Assembly: GCA_037953625.1 (NCBI GenBank)
Contig: CM075651.1
Location: 138,102,501-138,166,500, forward strand
Reading direction: 5' to 3'
Length of the DNA: 64,000 bases
Source: Crotalaria pallida
Taxonomy: Eukaryota; Streptophyta; Magnoliopsida; Fabales; Fabaceae
The translations under genes were made by a program, and so were the position numbers. The notes beneath the pieces are model-generated. The model was not told where the DNA came from and did not search any database. It saw only the letters and a program-made list of their open reading frames with translations. Below are positions 21,580-33,700 of the stretch, piece after piece; within the stretch, counting starts at the first letter, position 1, and each line of letters begins with the position of its first letter.

Positions 21580-24500
21580 TTTTAATATTAAACAAAAGAT
21601 GGCCTCAACGTGGGCACCCAATTTTATTTTTTTTATATTTTTTCTGAATATTTAAAAAAAAAACCCACTAAACTTATTTGAACATTGAAATTATTACACA
21701 TTGTTGTTGAACTCCTGAATCAGTGTATATAGAAAATGCAAGTAATCCACCGAAGTGGATTGTACTATGAAAACGGATTAGGCGCTTAGAGATTTTAGAG
21801 TGAAAGACTTGAGTTCTAATGAGACAATAATTTTTGTGGAGGATTCATATTGTTGAGACAAAAACACGCACAGTTCATGAATCCGAGGTGGATTAATTGA
21901 ACTACAAAAAATGTGAAATTCAGACACTACCTAATTTCGAAAAAAAAAATTTGCAAGTAACCCAATTTCAAGTTTATTGTCCATTAAAATTATCAAACTT
22001 ATTTTTGAGCTTTAGGTCAGTATATAAAAATAAAAGTATAAAGTGGGCTTTTGCTATCCCACTTATGAGTTATGACTTAATGCACTCTATTTGTTTTTTT
22101 AATTAAAATTTTACCCTTAAAAAAGTTGGAAGCAAAATGAATCATGACATGAAAAAATTGAAAAATTATAACAAAGAATCTCACCACCCAAATTTTTTTC
22201 CCTCTTCTGCACAGGTTTACTATATCTCAAGTCACAAGCTCACAAAAAGACAAAATAGTTGCTTCTGTACAGATTTTGGGGTGACACGTGTATGCTATGT
22301 AACTGGAATTGCAAGCAAAAAGATGGTGCCAAAACCATGGTTTTATAAGCATCAGGGCAATCACAACAAAGTTATAGTAAAAAAAATCTGGATAATAAAA
22401 GGCTTGCTTGAGCTCCTGAATTAGCGTATAAAGTAAAAGAATATATGTAAGCTTATCCCAAACATATTATATATTAAAATTATAAGACTATTCTTCTTTA
22501 AAAATTATTTAAAAAAAGAAAAATCAGCCCAGGCATGTAAAAAACATTTCATTTTTTTAATTATACTTTTAATCCTTTATCTTAGTTTAAAAATACATTT
22601 GGGTACTTTATCTTAAAAAAATAAATATGGTCCTTTATTTAATAAAAGATTCAATTTAGTTCTTTATTTTTTCAAAAAAGTATCTATTTGATCCTTAATT
22701 TTTTTTTAATTTCAATTCGGTCCTTTGTTTTTATTGGAAAAACTCATTTTGGGTATAAAGTTTATAAACTTTTTGATGAATTTTATATTTTTAAAAACAA
22801 AAACATGATCGAGATAATGTATTCAATAAAAAAAAAACCAAAACTCAGTTAAAAAGAATGCAAAAATTTGGTAATAAAATATCAAAGTATGGTAATGTTA
22901 ATAAAAAAGACCAAATAAACTAAATTTAAAAAAAACTAAATAAATAAAAATATTAAAAATTAAAATGAATATTCAAAATAAAATAAAAAACCAAAAATAT
23001 AATTATGTCATTTTTTTTCTTCTGATAATCAATAATTTAAAAAGATGACCTGTACGGTGAAAGTACTTCAATATTAAATAAGAATAAAAGTGTAAAGTTG
23101 TGCATTTTTTAAAAATACCAAAATAATTATCTAATTTTAACTATTTTTTAAAAAAAAAAACTAATCTTAATCTTAACTAATTTTATTTTTATGATGTAGT
23201 TAAGATTGACTAGCAAAGGAAGTACCTAACTATAAGAAACAAGACATATTTTTTACTACTATATTGAATTTTTTATTGGATTGTTCAATTGTTTATTATT
23301 TATCGATAAACTCTCAAAAGAGGGAAAGTGAAAGCAGCATAGATTTTACTATAAGTATGGGAAAAAAAAAAGCACCGTAGATTTGATTTGATGCCTTGCA
23401 TGTCTATGGCCCACGAAGAAGAATGTTAGTTCCTCCTTTCCCCCTGTAATTTTAGTTCTGTTATTCAGATTATGCTTTCTAGTTTCTATTCATACTTTGG
23501 TTATCTTATCTTCTTTCCCACGATTATTAGTGGATTCTTGACCTTAAAAGTTCGATTCTCCAAGTTTGACCTACTCTCTTAATATATATTTTTAAATTAA
23601 TACAAACACATGAATACATGAATCTGATTTTTTTTTCTTTCCAAAATTGTGGATGTTGCGAATTGAAATAATGTACATGTAGATGATATATATAGATCGA
23701 TATCAAATAATTGGAAATCTGACCTTGAATATGACATGACCGGCTTCACACTAAATTACTAACGGACGTCTCGAACCACAAATCACATATATTACAGTAT
23801 TCAGACATCATTATTTCTTATAATCGTTACTCTGATATTAATGACAAAATGGTCACAATGGCTATAAAGGTTATAGCGGCCATCGTGGCTCATCATCACC
23901 AACACCCTATAAATGTCAGGTAATGTGTTAAGGTATGGGCAACTCTCAACTCTTGTTTACACATGTGACACATACAATATCCCAAACACATTGACTCGAT
24001 TGACAAAATTCTTTTGACCGAAAACCTGTCACATTGTCACAGCTCAACAAACTGAATTATTGGTACATGTGTGATAATGCCCCACAATAATGGCTATCAT
24101 CTTTGTCCACCGCAAACAATCCTACTCGAGTCAAGTTGAACCATGGTAGGTAGTAAAGTCTCTCTTATAAGAATTTAAGATAACTATATCCTCAAAGATT
24201 ATTGAAATCAAGTTAGAAAAACTCATCACCAGTTAATTTATGGGCTCCACAATAGGAATCGGATGTTGAAAGATTTTATTAACACCATGATTTTGTTAAT
24301 CACACCATTTTATGCCTTATACACTATTCTTCCAAAAATCTCATTATCTTCAAACTTAAAACTTTCTTTCACATCATCTTTTCAACTTAATTACTCACAC
24401 CCATATAGTATTCCTCTTCCAAATCCCAAACTCAATAAGCATAATCATCATCTTTCTTCGACAAAGCAAGGACCTAAACACACACAACAAAATTCAAAAT

Positions 24501-24992
24501 CTTAAACATTATAGAATTCAGTTCGTCGTTCATTTTCAACATTATGGCTGACATTTCTTGTAACATGCTTAAGATCTTTGCTCTAAGATGTGAACAATGC
24601 ATTAATAAATTAAACTTTGTTGGAGACTAACTAAAGCCAAGAAAGAAATTAAAGCTCGTCTCCTACGATGTTCATTGATATTTTTTATTGAAGAGCGAAT
24701 CAATATAATTCATCAAAAGCATCAATCTCTTTGTGGCTCTCTCAATGCTTGCCAAGAATGCAGACATATCATTCTCCACTAAAAGAGCTATAGGCACATC
24801 TACGTGCACATCGTAACATGAAGTTCCAGTTGGCCAATTTCCAGAAAACTTGATTTTGTGTTTGAGGTGCTATAAAAGTTGTGGTTGTGACAAATGCCGT
24901 GATATCTTCCGTGTAATTATGGAAATTGAAGACAATGGGCATATATGTACTTAAAAGTTGAAGATGATATTTCAAATGTTGGATGTGTGAGT
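21580..24992. other. AT-rich intergenic DNA
   Basis: No gene supported. The stretch at about 22558-23003 has weakly inverted ends (AATTATACTTTTAATCC and a diverged partner with a TTTTTGGTTTTTT core) and phrases such as GGTCCTTTATTT, suggesting an old decayed MITE. Small open frames, for example 24263-24505 (80 codons), have no recognisable domain. Confidence 0.5.
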
Positions 24993-24997
24993 TTGAG

Positions 24998-25901
24998 TGT
25001 TTCAACCCCTTTTTACGGAGTGTTTAATGATAATGATCTGGGTTTGTAAGCTTAAGAGATGTATGTAGAAGTACAAAATTCATGCCTCCGTGGCTTGGAG
25101 AGAACGGATGGAGCATCATGAAGAATCATCGGGAGGATCTACCGGAGTGCTCTTTGCCCATGTTCTTGATTTAGGAGGAATGAGAAAAATGATATTGTAA
25201 CTCTTTTTATAGTGTATGCTGGCTGAATATGTAAGATGTCTTGGTTATTATGATAATGCTAATGTTGAGAATACAGAAAAGTGTTAGGAGAATGATGAGA
25301 TCCCCTGTGTTTTGTTGGTTGTCTCCTTTTATAGAGTGAGTAGGGGTGCAATGGGAGTAGTGCAAAACTTGGTCACTACGTAAACTTAGTGACCAAGTAG
25401 ACTTGGAGACCAAGTCTTGGACAAAAAGGTGTCAGCATGTGGGTTAGTGAGTGAGCGTTTTATGTGTTAGGGCGTCCTAGGTCTTAGGGCGTTCCATGTG
25501 TTAGGGCGTCCTAGGTCTTAGGGCGTCCTAGGTCTTAGGGCGTTCTATGTGTTAGGGCGTCCTAGGTCTTAGGGCGTTCTATGTGTTAGGGCGTCATAGG
25601 TGTTAGGGCGTCATGGGTATCAGGGCGTCCCCGTCCCTTATCTATCATGAAGGCGCTTTATCAAGGCATGAACGCCCTGTGCACTTTCCTCCATCCAAAG
25701 CCTTCCAAGCCACGTAGTCCATGAAGTTCCCAACTTAGTGATACCGCCGATGTGTCGTCCTACACCAAGGCGGCGTGGGTCCACTAAGTATCTTACCATA
25801 TCTCTTGTAGTCTTTGTTGTGATCATACTTATCTTGTCTTTCCTATAAGATTAGATTGCTAAATATAGATTATGGCCCATGGTAAAAAAGGGTCTGAAAC
25901 A
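24998..25901 (-). repeat. Ogre-like 3' LTR (904 bp)
   Basis: Plus-strand start TGTTTCAACCCC, end GGTCTGAAACA. The short inverted terminal motif TGTTTCA/TGAAACA is typical of an LTR. It is a near-identical partner of 53546-54449 and includes a 17-bp minisatellite at 25467-25636. Confidence 0.9.
25467..25636. repeat. 17-bp minisatellite in the Ogre-like LTR
   Basis: Ten units of the pattern TTAGGGCGTCCTAGGTC, alternating with TTAGGGCGTTCTATGTG-type units. The matching array in the other LTR is at 54015-54184, at the same offset (469 bp). Confidence 0.9.
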
Positions 25902-26709
25902 TTAGCCCCCTTGCACTTGAGGGAGAATCTATTCTTTCTCAAGTGCACAATATCTCTAAAGGCCATAATCTTTATTTTGATGCTGCATAAAATTTTGTTA
26001 GTAATAAAATACATTTATCTCAAATTCAATGACGATTGTAATGCAAGTTGAAACTTCCCTTTCTTGACGATTCTCTCTTGCTTTGTACTGGTCCATGAGT
26101 GATGTTGTCTCCTCAAGAGAAAGCCCCCTAGTTGTTATTCCGCTTTGCTAGTCATCCAGTATGCATTGTGTCATGGCGATTCCAGATCCGCTTAGGACCA
26201 TGCTCTTCTTAAGTCTTAGTATGCTTGGATGTAATGGATGAATGAATGAATGAATGTCATGTATGCATGAATGATGCTAGTGAATGAATGTTATGTATGA
26301 ATGTTATGCATGCTTTGAATGTCTCCATAAATAATTTGAAAATTTGTACCTCTTCGGGACGCTCAATAGCTATTGTTGCTAAATCCTCTTCTTATCTGAA
26401 GACGTTTGCCCCTCCTCCCAAAAACACAAAGGGGCGTAGCCACCATTGTTCCTGCTTTGCCTTTCCACAGATGGCTTCATCTATTATCCTCACGCCCTCT
26501 TGTTTCTAGTAGGCGTCTCGCTGATCATGTAGTTATCCTTACGCCCTGTAGTTTCTGGTGGGCGTCTTGCTGATCAAGTTTCTAGAGGGTGTCTTCCTCT
26601 TTGCTTTCAGTATCTTCTTTCTTGAGTACTTGTGTCGTTGGCATGCTTGCCTAGTTATTTTCTCCATCTTTTGGTTGTATCCATTTTTCTTGATGTATCC
26701 TAAAAACAT
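25902..26709 (-). other. Ogre-like element interior next to the 3' LTR
   Basis: Directly beside the LTR, the minus strand reads CAAGGGGGCTAA, a probable polypurine tract. The rest is non-coding with ACGCCC/GGGCGT words and a run of ATGAATGAATG-type repeats at 26238-26310. It ends at the copia target duplication GACTG (26710-26714). Confidence 0.6.
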
Positions 26710-26714
26710 GACTG

Positions 26715-28245
26715 TGTTGGAAACCAACAAGCGGCTCAATATAGTCTAGAGGGGGGGTGAATAGAATATTGAAGCCTTATTACAGATTTTTCGTCCACCT
26801 AAGAGAATGGTTTTATGAAAATAAATTTTCTTAAGAATTCAGTTCAGATTACTCGAGTAACTCAAGCCTTCACTCGAGTAATACGCAACCAAAAATAATT
26901 TCACTCGAGTATTCAGCAAATCACTCGAGTATTACGAAAGCAAATTTTAAATCACTCGAGTAACAGAAAACCTACTCGAGTAATGTTTATAAACTGAAAG
27001 CAGATTACTCGAGTGACAAGAACTTTACTCGAGTAAACTGGGTAAAATTCAATTTAAAACTTAGTTTTCAATGGAGTTCTTCAAGAATAACAATGCTATG
27101 ATGATTCAACAAATTATGAATGATTAATATGAACAATTTCAAGTAATATTAACATGCAATTTTAGATCAATTAAGTAGAATTAAGAAAACCCCAATTCTA
27201 ACCTAAAAATGCAAATGTTAATGAATTAATGAAATACAAGGAATGAAAATAAAAGAGACACAAGGATTTATCCTGGTTCACTTTCACCCACTTGAAAGCT
27301 ACTCCAGTCCCCTCTTAAATCAAGAGAGATTCTTCACTAGAAATCTTCAAATGTAGATTTTACAATGTTTTAAGATGCAACTAGATTCTTAGTTCTCCTA
27401 TCTTAAAACCCAACTCAAAGTGTGTACCAAACACTTTGATCTAATCTACCCCTTTTGAGAATTCTAGATTTCCTTGCTAATTGATTGAAGATGCTTCCAA
27501 CCAATCCTCTTTTCTTGCTTTGATTTGATCCTCAAAGTCTTCCTTGTGAGATTCTTCACTTGTGTTGAAACTTCAATGATGCAATCACAAATTGCAAATC
27601 TTCAACAACCACTAAGAACAAAAATTATGATCCCAAGAATATTTGAACAATGATAGAAATAGAGTGAAGAATGAAAAGTTCTTTGTTGAATCTTGATAGC
27701 TCTTGAAAGATGTAAAAAATAGCTCTTGAGTTGCTTTTGAAAATCTATATAAAATTGTAAGAATGAAAGTATATCTCTTTGAAAGAGAAAATTAAGTCCT
27801 TTTAAAATTTTCCCAACACTGATTGAATTACTCGAGTAAACCAAACAACGTCACTCGAGTGAAACATGTCAGATTAAGTTACTCGAGTGATGTGTAAACC
27901 ATTACTCGATTAACCTGTCAGGACATAAATTACTCGAGTGAACCAATACTCATTACTCGAGTAAACTGATCAGAATCTGAATAAAAACAAAGTTTTTCTA
28001 AAATGATTTTCACAAGCTATTTAATCAAGATTTAAAGTATCTTCACTCTTAATCAGACATTATTTAAATATTCTTAAAATCACCTAAGCTACCCACACCA
28101 ATGAGATGCATTGCATAAAATAAAGATTACATTGAAATAGAATTAATAAAAATCCTAATTCTAATCTTCATGTGGTGTAGCTTGCTTGTTGCCAATGTTG
28201 TTGCTTGGAGAGAGATTGTTAGCATCAAAACATGAGAATCCTACA
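26715..28245 (-). repeat. Copia 3' LTR (1531 bp)
   Basis: Runs from TGTTGGAAACC to AATCCTACA on the plus strand. It contains two clusters of the palindrome ACTCGAGT: eight copies at about 26852-27034, and five perfect plus one degenerate at about 27830-27963. Confidence 0.93.
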
Positions 28246-28259
28246 AACTCCCCCTTTTT
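28246..28259 (-). other. Copia polypurine tract
   Basis: The minus strand reads AAAAAGGGGGAGTT directly next to the 3' LTR, the expected plus-strand primer. Confidence 0.8.
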
Positions 28260-28761
28260 GATGATGACAAACCTCCTTTCAAATTAAGCACTAAGTTTTA
28301 ACATACTCCCCCTAAATGTAAAACATCTAGGCCAAATATAATAAAACTTAACCTACAAGAACAACATCAACAAAATATTCTCCCCCTTTTGGCATCATTA
28401 AAAAGATAAAATTTTTGAGAAAAGTCCTTTGCCAAAAGTTGAAGGTAAGTAGGTCACAATGGTATATAAAATATATAACAATAAAGACAATACCAAAAAA
28501 AAAAAAACAATAGTGCCACAACGAATATAAACAACGAATATAAACGCACAACGAATATAGCACCATAATATCAGAGTATCACACTATGCAGCAAATCATA
28601 GCAGATAATCAAAACGAAAACTAAACAAACTAGACCATACACAAGGTCCTAAAGGCATAGTAGCAACAGAGTCAGAAACATGAAACAGAAACATAAACAG
28701 AAAATATGCAAATGAAACATGCAACAGAAATCAACAGCAAACATCATCAGCATCCACAGGT
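28260..28761 (-). other. Copia 3' non-coding region between the third ORF and the polypurine tract
   Basis: AT-rich. Plus-strand CTCCCCC motifs at 28303-28309 and 28381-28387 are further polypurine-like blocks on the minus strand. No open frame worth calling. Confidence 0.5.
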
Positions 28762-29958
28762 CTAGGAATCAGGTGGAGGAGGAGGAAAATGGTGAGAAAA
28801 TAAGCCAGACATGTAATCCATCAAACGATGCTCCATGGCAATATTCTTCACATCCTGTCTCATTTCCAACTGAGTGAATTGAGCATTGATGTGCTCAACT
28901 AATGACTCATGAGCAGCGTGTGCATCAAATGGAGTATCAAGATTATCCAAATCAATATAGTCCTCAACACGATCGGTATCCATCGGATCAGTAGAAGTAG
29001 GAGGAACAGAAGAGGATGCACCAGCCCTATCACCAAGTAAATTCCTTTTCCTAGTACCTGAAACTCTTGCAGCCTTTGCAGCTTCAGCCATTTCCTTAAT
29101 TTGTGATTTCCATAACCAAGTGCGACTATCCCTATGCCAAGCAATTTTCATATAACTAATGTGCGAATCATTAAGACACCAGTTATTTTTCTTTTCCTTT
29201 TCAGCTGGCTCATCATCAGGGATTGGAACACGATAATACCTCATGATCTTGGTGACATGCATAGGATATGGCAAGAATTGGGTTGGAGGAGATTGAGCAG
29301 CAGCTTCCATATGAGCTAAAAACATTTTATTCCAATTCATCTCATACCTCTTTTTAATCCCATGAAACAAAGTAAGATCATCATCTCCCAATTGAGCATA
29401 ATTTTGATTGCATTTCGGAATCAAACAATAAGAGATAATATACATGAGCACCCTATCCACAGCATGCAAAGGTGATACAGTTCTAGTAGTCCTATCACCC
29501 CAAGATTCACCAGTACGCAACAAATCAGTATAAATCTTATTAGTATCCACATCCAAATCCAGACATTCAGTATCACCAATAAAAGTTCCCTTGTTTTCTA
29601 AACCAAACATCATAGTCAAATCAGCAGGCTTTATAACAAAATGATGTCCTCTAACCATTGTTTGATACTCACCATCTAGCTTAGTAAAATTCGGATAAAA
29701 TTGTCTGACAAGCCTAGGGTAATAATGAGTCTCAAATTCCAAAAACCTCTTCAAATTCTGAAATTCTAAATCCTCTACAAACGGAAATTGCTCCTTATGC
29801 AACCAAGCAAACTTAACATACCTTGTAAGACCAAAAGAGCGATTGATAAATGCCGGTTCCCGCAAATCTCGGTTGATTCCAGAAAACCAAGTATCATTAC
29901 GACCTGCTCCTTGCTTTGCTTTCTTTTGAGGAGGTTGATAGTGAGAGGAAGAAGCCAT
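28762..29958 (-). CDS. Third ORF of the copia element: plant-retroelement accessory protein
   Basis: The frame is open from 30258, but the likely start is the internal ATG at 29958 (MASSSHYQPPQKKAKQ), giving 398 residues. Upstream sequence is CT-rich like a plant 5' leader, and the first 100 codons of the longer frame look non-coding. Seen: a basic N-terminus (KKAK), a core with RLVRQFYPNF, VRGHHFVIKPADLTMMFGLE and LHAVDRVLMYIISYCLIP, an acidic serine-rich linker, a helical tail and a poly-proline end (PPPPPDS). The pattern FY..., VRG..., then an LGL- or FGLE-type motif resembles the 'putative plant transposon protein' family (PF20167 as I recall). It shares that layout with the Athila ORF at 40506-41747. 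No signal peptide or clear membrane segment supports a true envelope. Function unknown. Confidence 0.75.
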   Translation of the reverse strand: MASSSHYQPPQKKAKQGAGRNDTWFSGINRDLREPAFINRSFGLTRYVKFAWLHKEQFPFVEDLEFQNLKRFLEFETHYYPRLVRQFYPNFTKLDGEYQTMVRGHHFVIKPADLTMMFGLENKGTFIGDTECLDLDVDTNKIYTDLLRTGESWGDRTTRTVSPLHAVDRVLMYIISYCLIPKCNQNYAQLGDDDLTLFHGIKKRYEMNWNKMFLAHMEAAAQSPPTQFLPYPMHVTKIMRYYRVPIPDDEPAEKEKKNNWCLNDSHISYMKIAWHRDSRTWLWKSQIKEMAEAAKAARVSGTRKRNLLGDRAGASSSVPPTSTDPMDTDRVEDYIDLDNLDTPFDAHAAHESLVEHINAQFTQLEMRQDVKNIAMEHRLMDYMSGLFSHHFPPPPPDS

Positions 29959-30237
29959 TGATTCAGAAAGAGCAAATTCGGTTTTGGGGGTTAGGGTTTT
30001 GGTTTGGGATTTTCGGATTTTTGGATAAAATTGGTGAAATTGATGAATGAAATGAGTAGAAATGATGATATAATGATGAAATATGGAAGAAATTTGTATG
30101 ATTTGTGAGTTTTTGTGGCTGAAAGATGATGATTTGATGAAGACCCGTATGAGAGAGAAGAGAGAAAGACGAACAAGAGAGAGAAAAAGTCGTGAAAATG
30201 ATGCAGATTTCAACAGTTCAGCTTTTAAAATCACGTA

Positions 30238-30475
30238 AGTTACTCGAGTAATGTTCATACGTCACTCGAGTGATTCGAGCAGTACTCGAGTGAAAGAGTA
30301 TGTTACTCGAGTATGCCGAAAGATAAAAAGGTTTTACTCGAGTGATGGATGAACTTAATCGAGTGATACGAAAGTCATTTTAAAATTAATCGAGTGACAG
30401 ACAGAATTACTCGAGTAATACGAAAGAGTTTTTAAAATTACTCGAGTGAAATTTCTGTTACTCGAGTGAACTGTC
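30238..30475. repeat. Internal ACTCGAGT palindrome array of the copia element
   Basis: About eight perfect ACTCGAGT palindromes plus variants (AATCGAGTGA), spaced about 20-35 bp. They lie in the spacer between pol and the third ORF, just upstream of that ORF's putative leader. The same palindrome fills the LTRs, so the motif occurs at every non-coding control region of the element. Confidence 0.85.
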
Positions 30476-30713
30476 CAGAATTTCAAAAATTTCAATTTTT
30501 CATGCAAAATCATTTTTCATGCACAAATACATAGCAACACTTAGCATGTAGCAAGTAACACACATACAAATAAAGCAATTAGCATATTATAGAAAACATA
30601 CACACATAACTACAAAAAAAAAATTAAGAAACACTTTAATAAGATACAACAACTCAAAACACAAATCACATTGAAATAGGCTTGAAGGTGATTTCGAAAA
30701 ACATCAAATACAA
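30476..30713 (-). other. Non-coding spacer after copia pol
   Basis: AT-rich, no open frame. Together with the ACTCGAGT array it separates pol from the third ORF by about 750 bp. Confidence 0.5.
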
Positions 30714-33700
30714 TTAGCTAATAGTTAATTCATCAAAAATACCAAGTTCTCTTCGAATCTTATAAAATGTGTCCCTTGGTAATGGTTTTGTAAAGATATC
30801 AGCTAATTGATCCGAAGTTTGAACAAACTCAATAACACAATCACCTTTTTGAACATGATCTCTCAAAAAGTGATGCCTAATTTCAATATGCTTTGTCCTT
30901 GAGTGTAATACTGGATTTTTAGTCAAATTAATTGCCGAAGTGTTATCACACTTTATAGGGATTTTTGTCAAATTTAAACCAAAGTCAGATAATTGTTGCT
31001 TCATCCATAAAATTTGAGCACAACAGCTACCTGCAGCTATGTATTCGGCTTCCGCGGTTGATAAAGCTACACAATTTTGCTTTTTAGAAAACCACGATAC
31101 AAGTGAATTACCAATTAAATGGCATGTTCCGCTTGTACTTTTTCGCTCAACTTTACAACCGGCAAAGTCAGAGTCCGAATAACCTATAACTTTTAGAAAA
31201 GCATCCCTAGGATAATAAAGTCCAGTATTCGTTGTACCCTTTAAGTATTTCATTATTCTTTTGACAGCAGTTAGATGCGACTCTTTCGGTTTTGCTTGAA
31301 AACGTGCACACATACATACACTAAACATGATATCAGGCCTAGATGCAGTTAAGTATAACAAACTACCAATAATACCACGATACTTCGTTACCTCTACCGC
31401 TTTTCCAGCCTCATCTTGATCTAGGTAGCATGCAACGCTCATTGGTGTAGAAGCGGATTTGCACGAATCCATTCCAAAACGTTTGAGAAGCTCTCTACAA
31501 TATTTACTCTGATGAATATAAATGCCATCACTAAGCTGCTTTATTTGAAGGCCAAGAAAGAATGTAAGCTCTCCCATCATCGACATTTCGAATTCACTTT
31601 GCATCAATTCTGAAAACTTCTTACACAAGTTATCGTTAGTAGCACCAAATATAATATCGTCAACATAAATTTGAACCAATAAAATATCCTTACCAGAACG
31701 TTCAATAAAAAGTGTAGTGTCAACAGTGCCTCGTTTAAAACCTTTTTGTAATAAAAAATTGCTTAGTCGGTCGTACCAAGCTCTAGGAGCTTGTTTCAAA
31801 CCGTACAAAGCCTTTTTCAGTTTGAAAACGTAGTCCGGATGCTCAAAACTCTCGAATCCGGGAGGTTGTGACACATAAACTTCCTCTTGAATGTATCCGT
31901 TAAGAAAGGCGCTCTTAACATCCATTTGAAACAATTTAAAATTCATAATTGAAGCAAAAGCGAGAAGAATACGAATAGCTTCTAATCTAGCAACGGGAGC
32001 ATATGTCTCATCGTAATCGATTCCTTCTTCTTGACTATAACCTTGTGCTACCAACCTAGCTTTATTCCTAACAATAATACCCGATTCATCTAACTTATTC
32101 TTATAGACCCACCGAGTACCAATTTCAGGACGATCATCGGGTTTTGGCACAAGCTCCCAAACTTGATTTCTTTCAAATTGATTTAATTCTTCTTGCATGG
32201 CCATAATCCAATGATCATCTTGAAGAGCCTCTTTGATATTCTTAGGTTCTATTTGAGATACAAAGGCAACATAATAACAAAAATTATTTAAAGTGCGTCG
32301 GGTTACCACTCCCTTCGCAATGTCACCTAAGATATTAGAAATCGGATGATTTTTGTTGGACTTCCAAGCTATTGGTAATTGAGGTTGAATCTCTTGTGCT
32401 AAGTCTTTATCTTGTGCTTGCACCTCTCTATCTTCATTTTGATTCTCTTCCATTTGTTGTGGTGTTGAATTCTCATGATCCAAAAATGTACCTATATTAT
32501 CATCACAAGAAACAACACAATCTCCTTTCGAAGATTCATCAAATACAACATGCACGGATTCCTCAACGGTTAATGTTCTTTTATTGTAGACTCTATATGC
32601 TTTGCTATGGGTTGAATAACCTATGAATATGCCTTCGTCGGCTTTGGAGTCAAACTTGCCGACCGGTTCCTTTCCGTTATTTAAAACAAACACCTTACAC
32701 CCAAAAACATGAAAATGTGAAATATTTGGCTTTCGCCCTTTTAAAAGTTCATAAGGTGTTTTATTTAAATGCGGACGAATAAGAACCCTATTAAGCACAT
32801 AGCAAGCGGTGCTTACCGCATCAGCCCAAAAATATTTAGGAACATTTGATTCTATCAACATAGTACGAGCAAGTTCCACTAATATTCTATTTTTCCTTTC
32901 TACAACTCCGTTTTGCTCCGGAGTCCTAGGGGCCGAAAATTGATGATCAATACCAAACTTATCACAAAACGCATCAATCCTAGTGTTTTCAAACTCACCT
33001 CCGTGATCACTTCTAATAGACACAATTTTCAAACTTAGTTGATTTTGGATGAGTTTGGCAAATTTTTTAAAACATTTATAAACTTCACTTTTTGCGGATA
33101 AAAATAAAGTCCATGTGAATCTAGTAAAATCGTCTACTAAAACAAATCCATAGTAATTGCCACCTAAACTTTTAATTTGTGAAGGGCCAAACAAATCCAT
33201 ATGGATTAGCTCCAAAGGCTTTGTTGTGCTTATCACATTTTTAGGTTTAAAAGAACTTTTAACTTGCTTGCACTTTTGACAAGAGTCACAAATGCCATCA
33301 AGCTTAAAGTTTAGTTTAGGCAAACCAATCACTAAATCTTTTCGCAAAAGTTTGTTCAATTGATTCACATTCACATGAGCAATTCGTCTATGCCAAAGAC
33401 GAATTTCATCATCAAAAGTTTTGAAACATTTTGAAAATAGTGAAGTTATCTCATCCAAATCAATTAAGTAAGTGTTATTAGAGCGACGACCAACAAACTT
33501 AACACTATCATCTATAGAAGACTTAATGAAGCATAATTCCGGAGTAAATGTCACATAATTGCCCATATCGCATAGTTGGCTTATACTAAGCAAGTTGTGT
33601 TCTAAGCCTTCTACGTATAGGACATTTTCTATGACAAGGTTAGATACGTTACCGATCTTCCCGACTCCTAGAATTTTGCCCTTGTTGTTGTCGCCGTATG

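Noticed and set aside
22558..23003. Possible further Mutator-type MITE
   Set aside because: Inverted ends are weak and the candidate 9-bp duplication CATTTTTTT is low complexity and does not sit at the expected edges.
25467..25636. TTAGGG-containing array that could suggest telomere-like DNA
   Set aside because: The period is 17 bp with a GCGTCC... remainder, inside an LTR. Plant telomere is TTTAGGG in 7-bp units.
24998..25901. Solo LTR
   Set aside because: Its own flanks (TTGAG and TTAGC) do not match, while the outer flanks of the two copies do. It is one end of a larger element.
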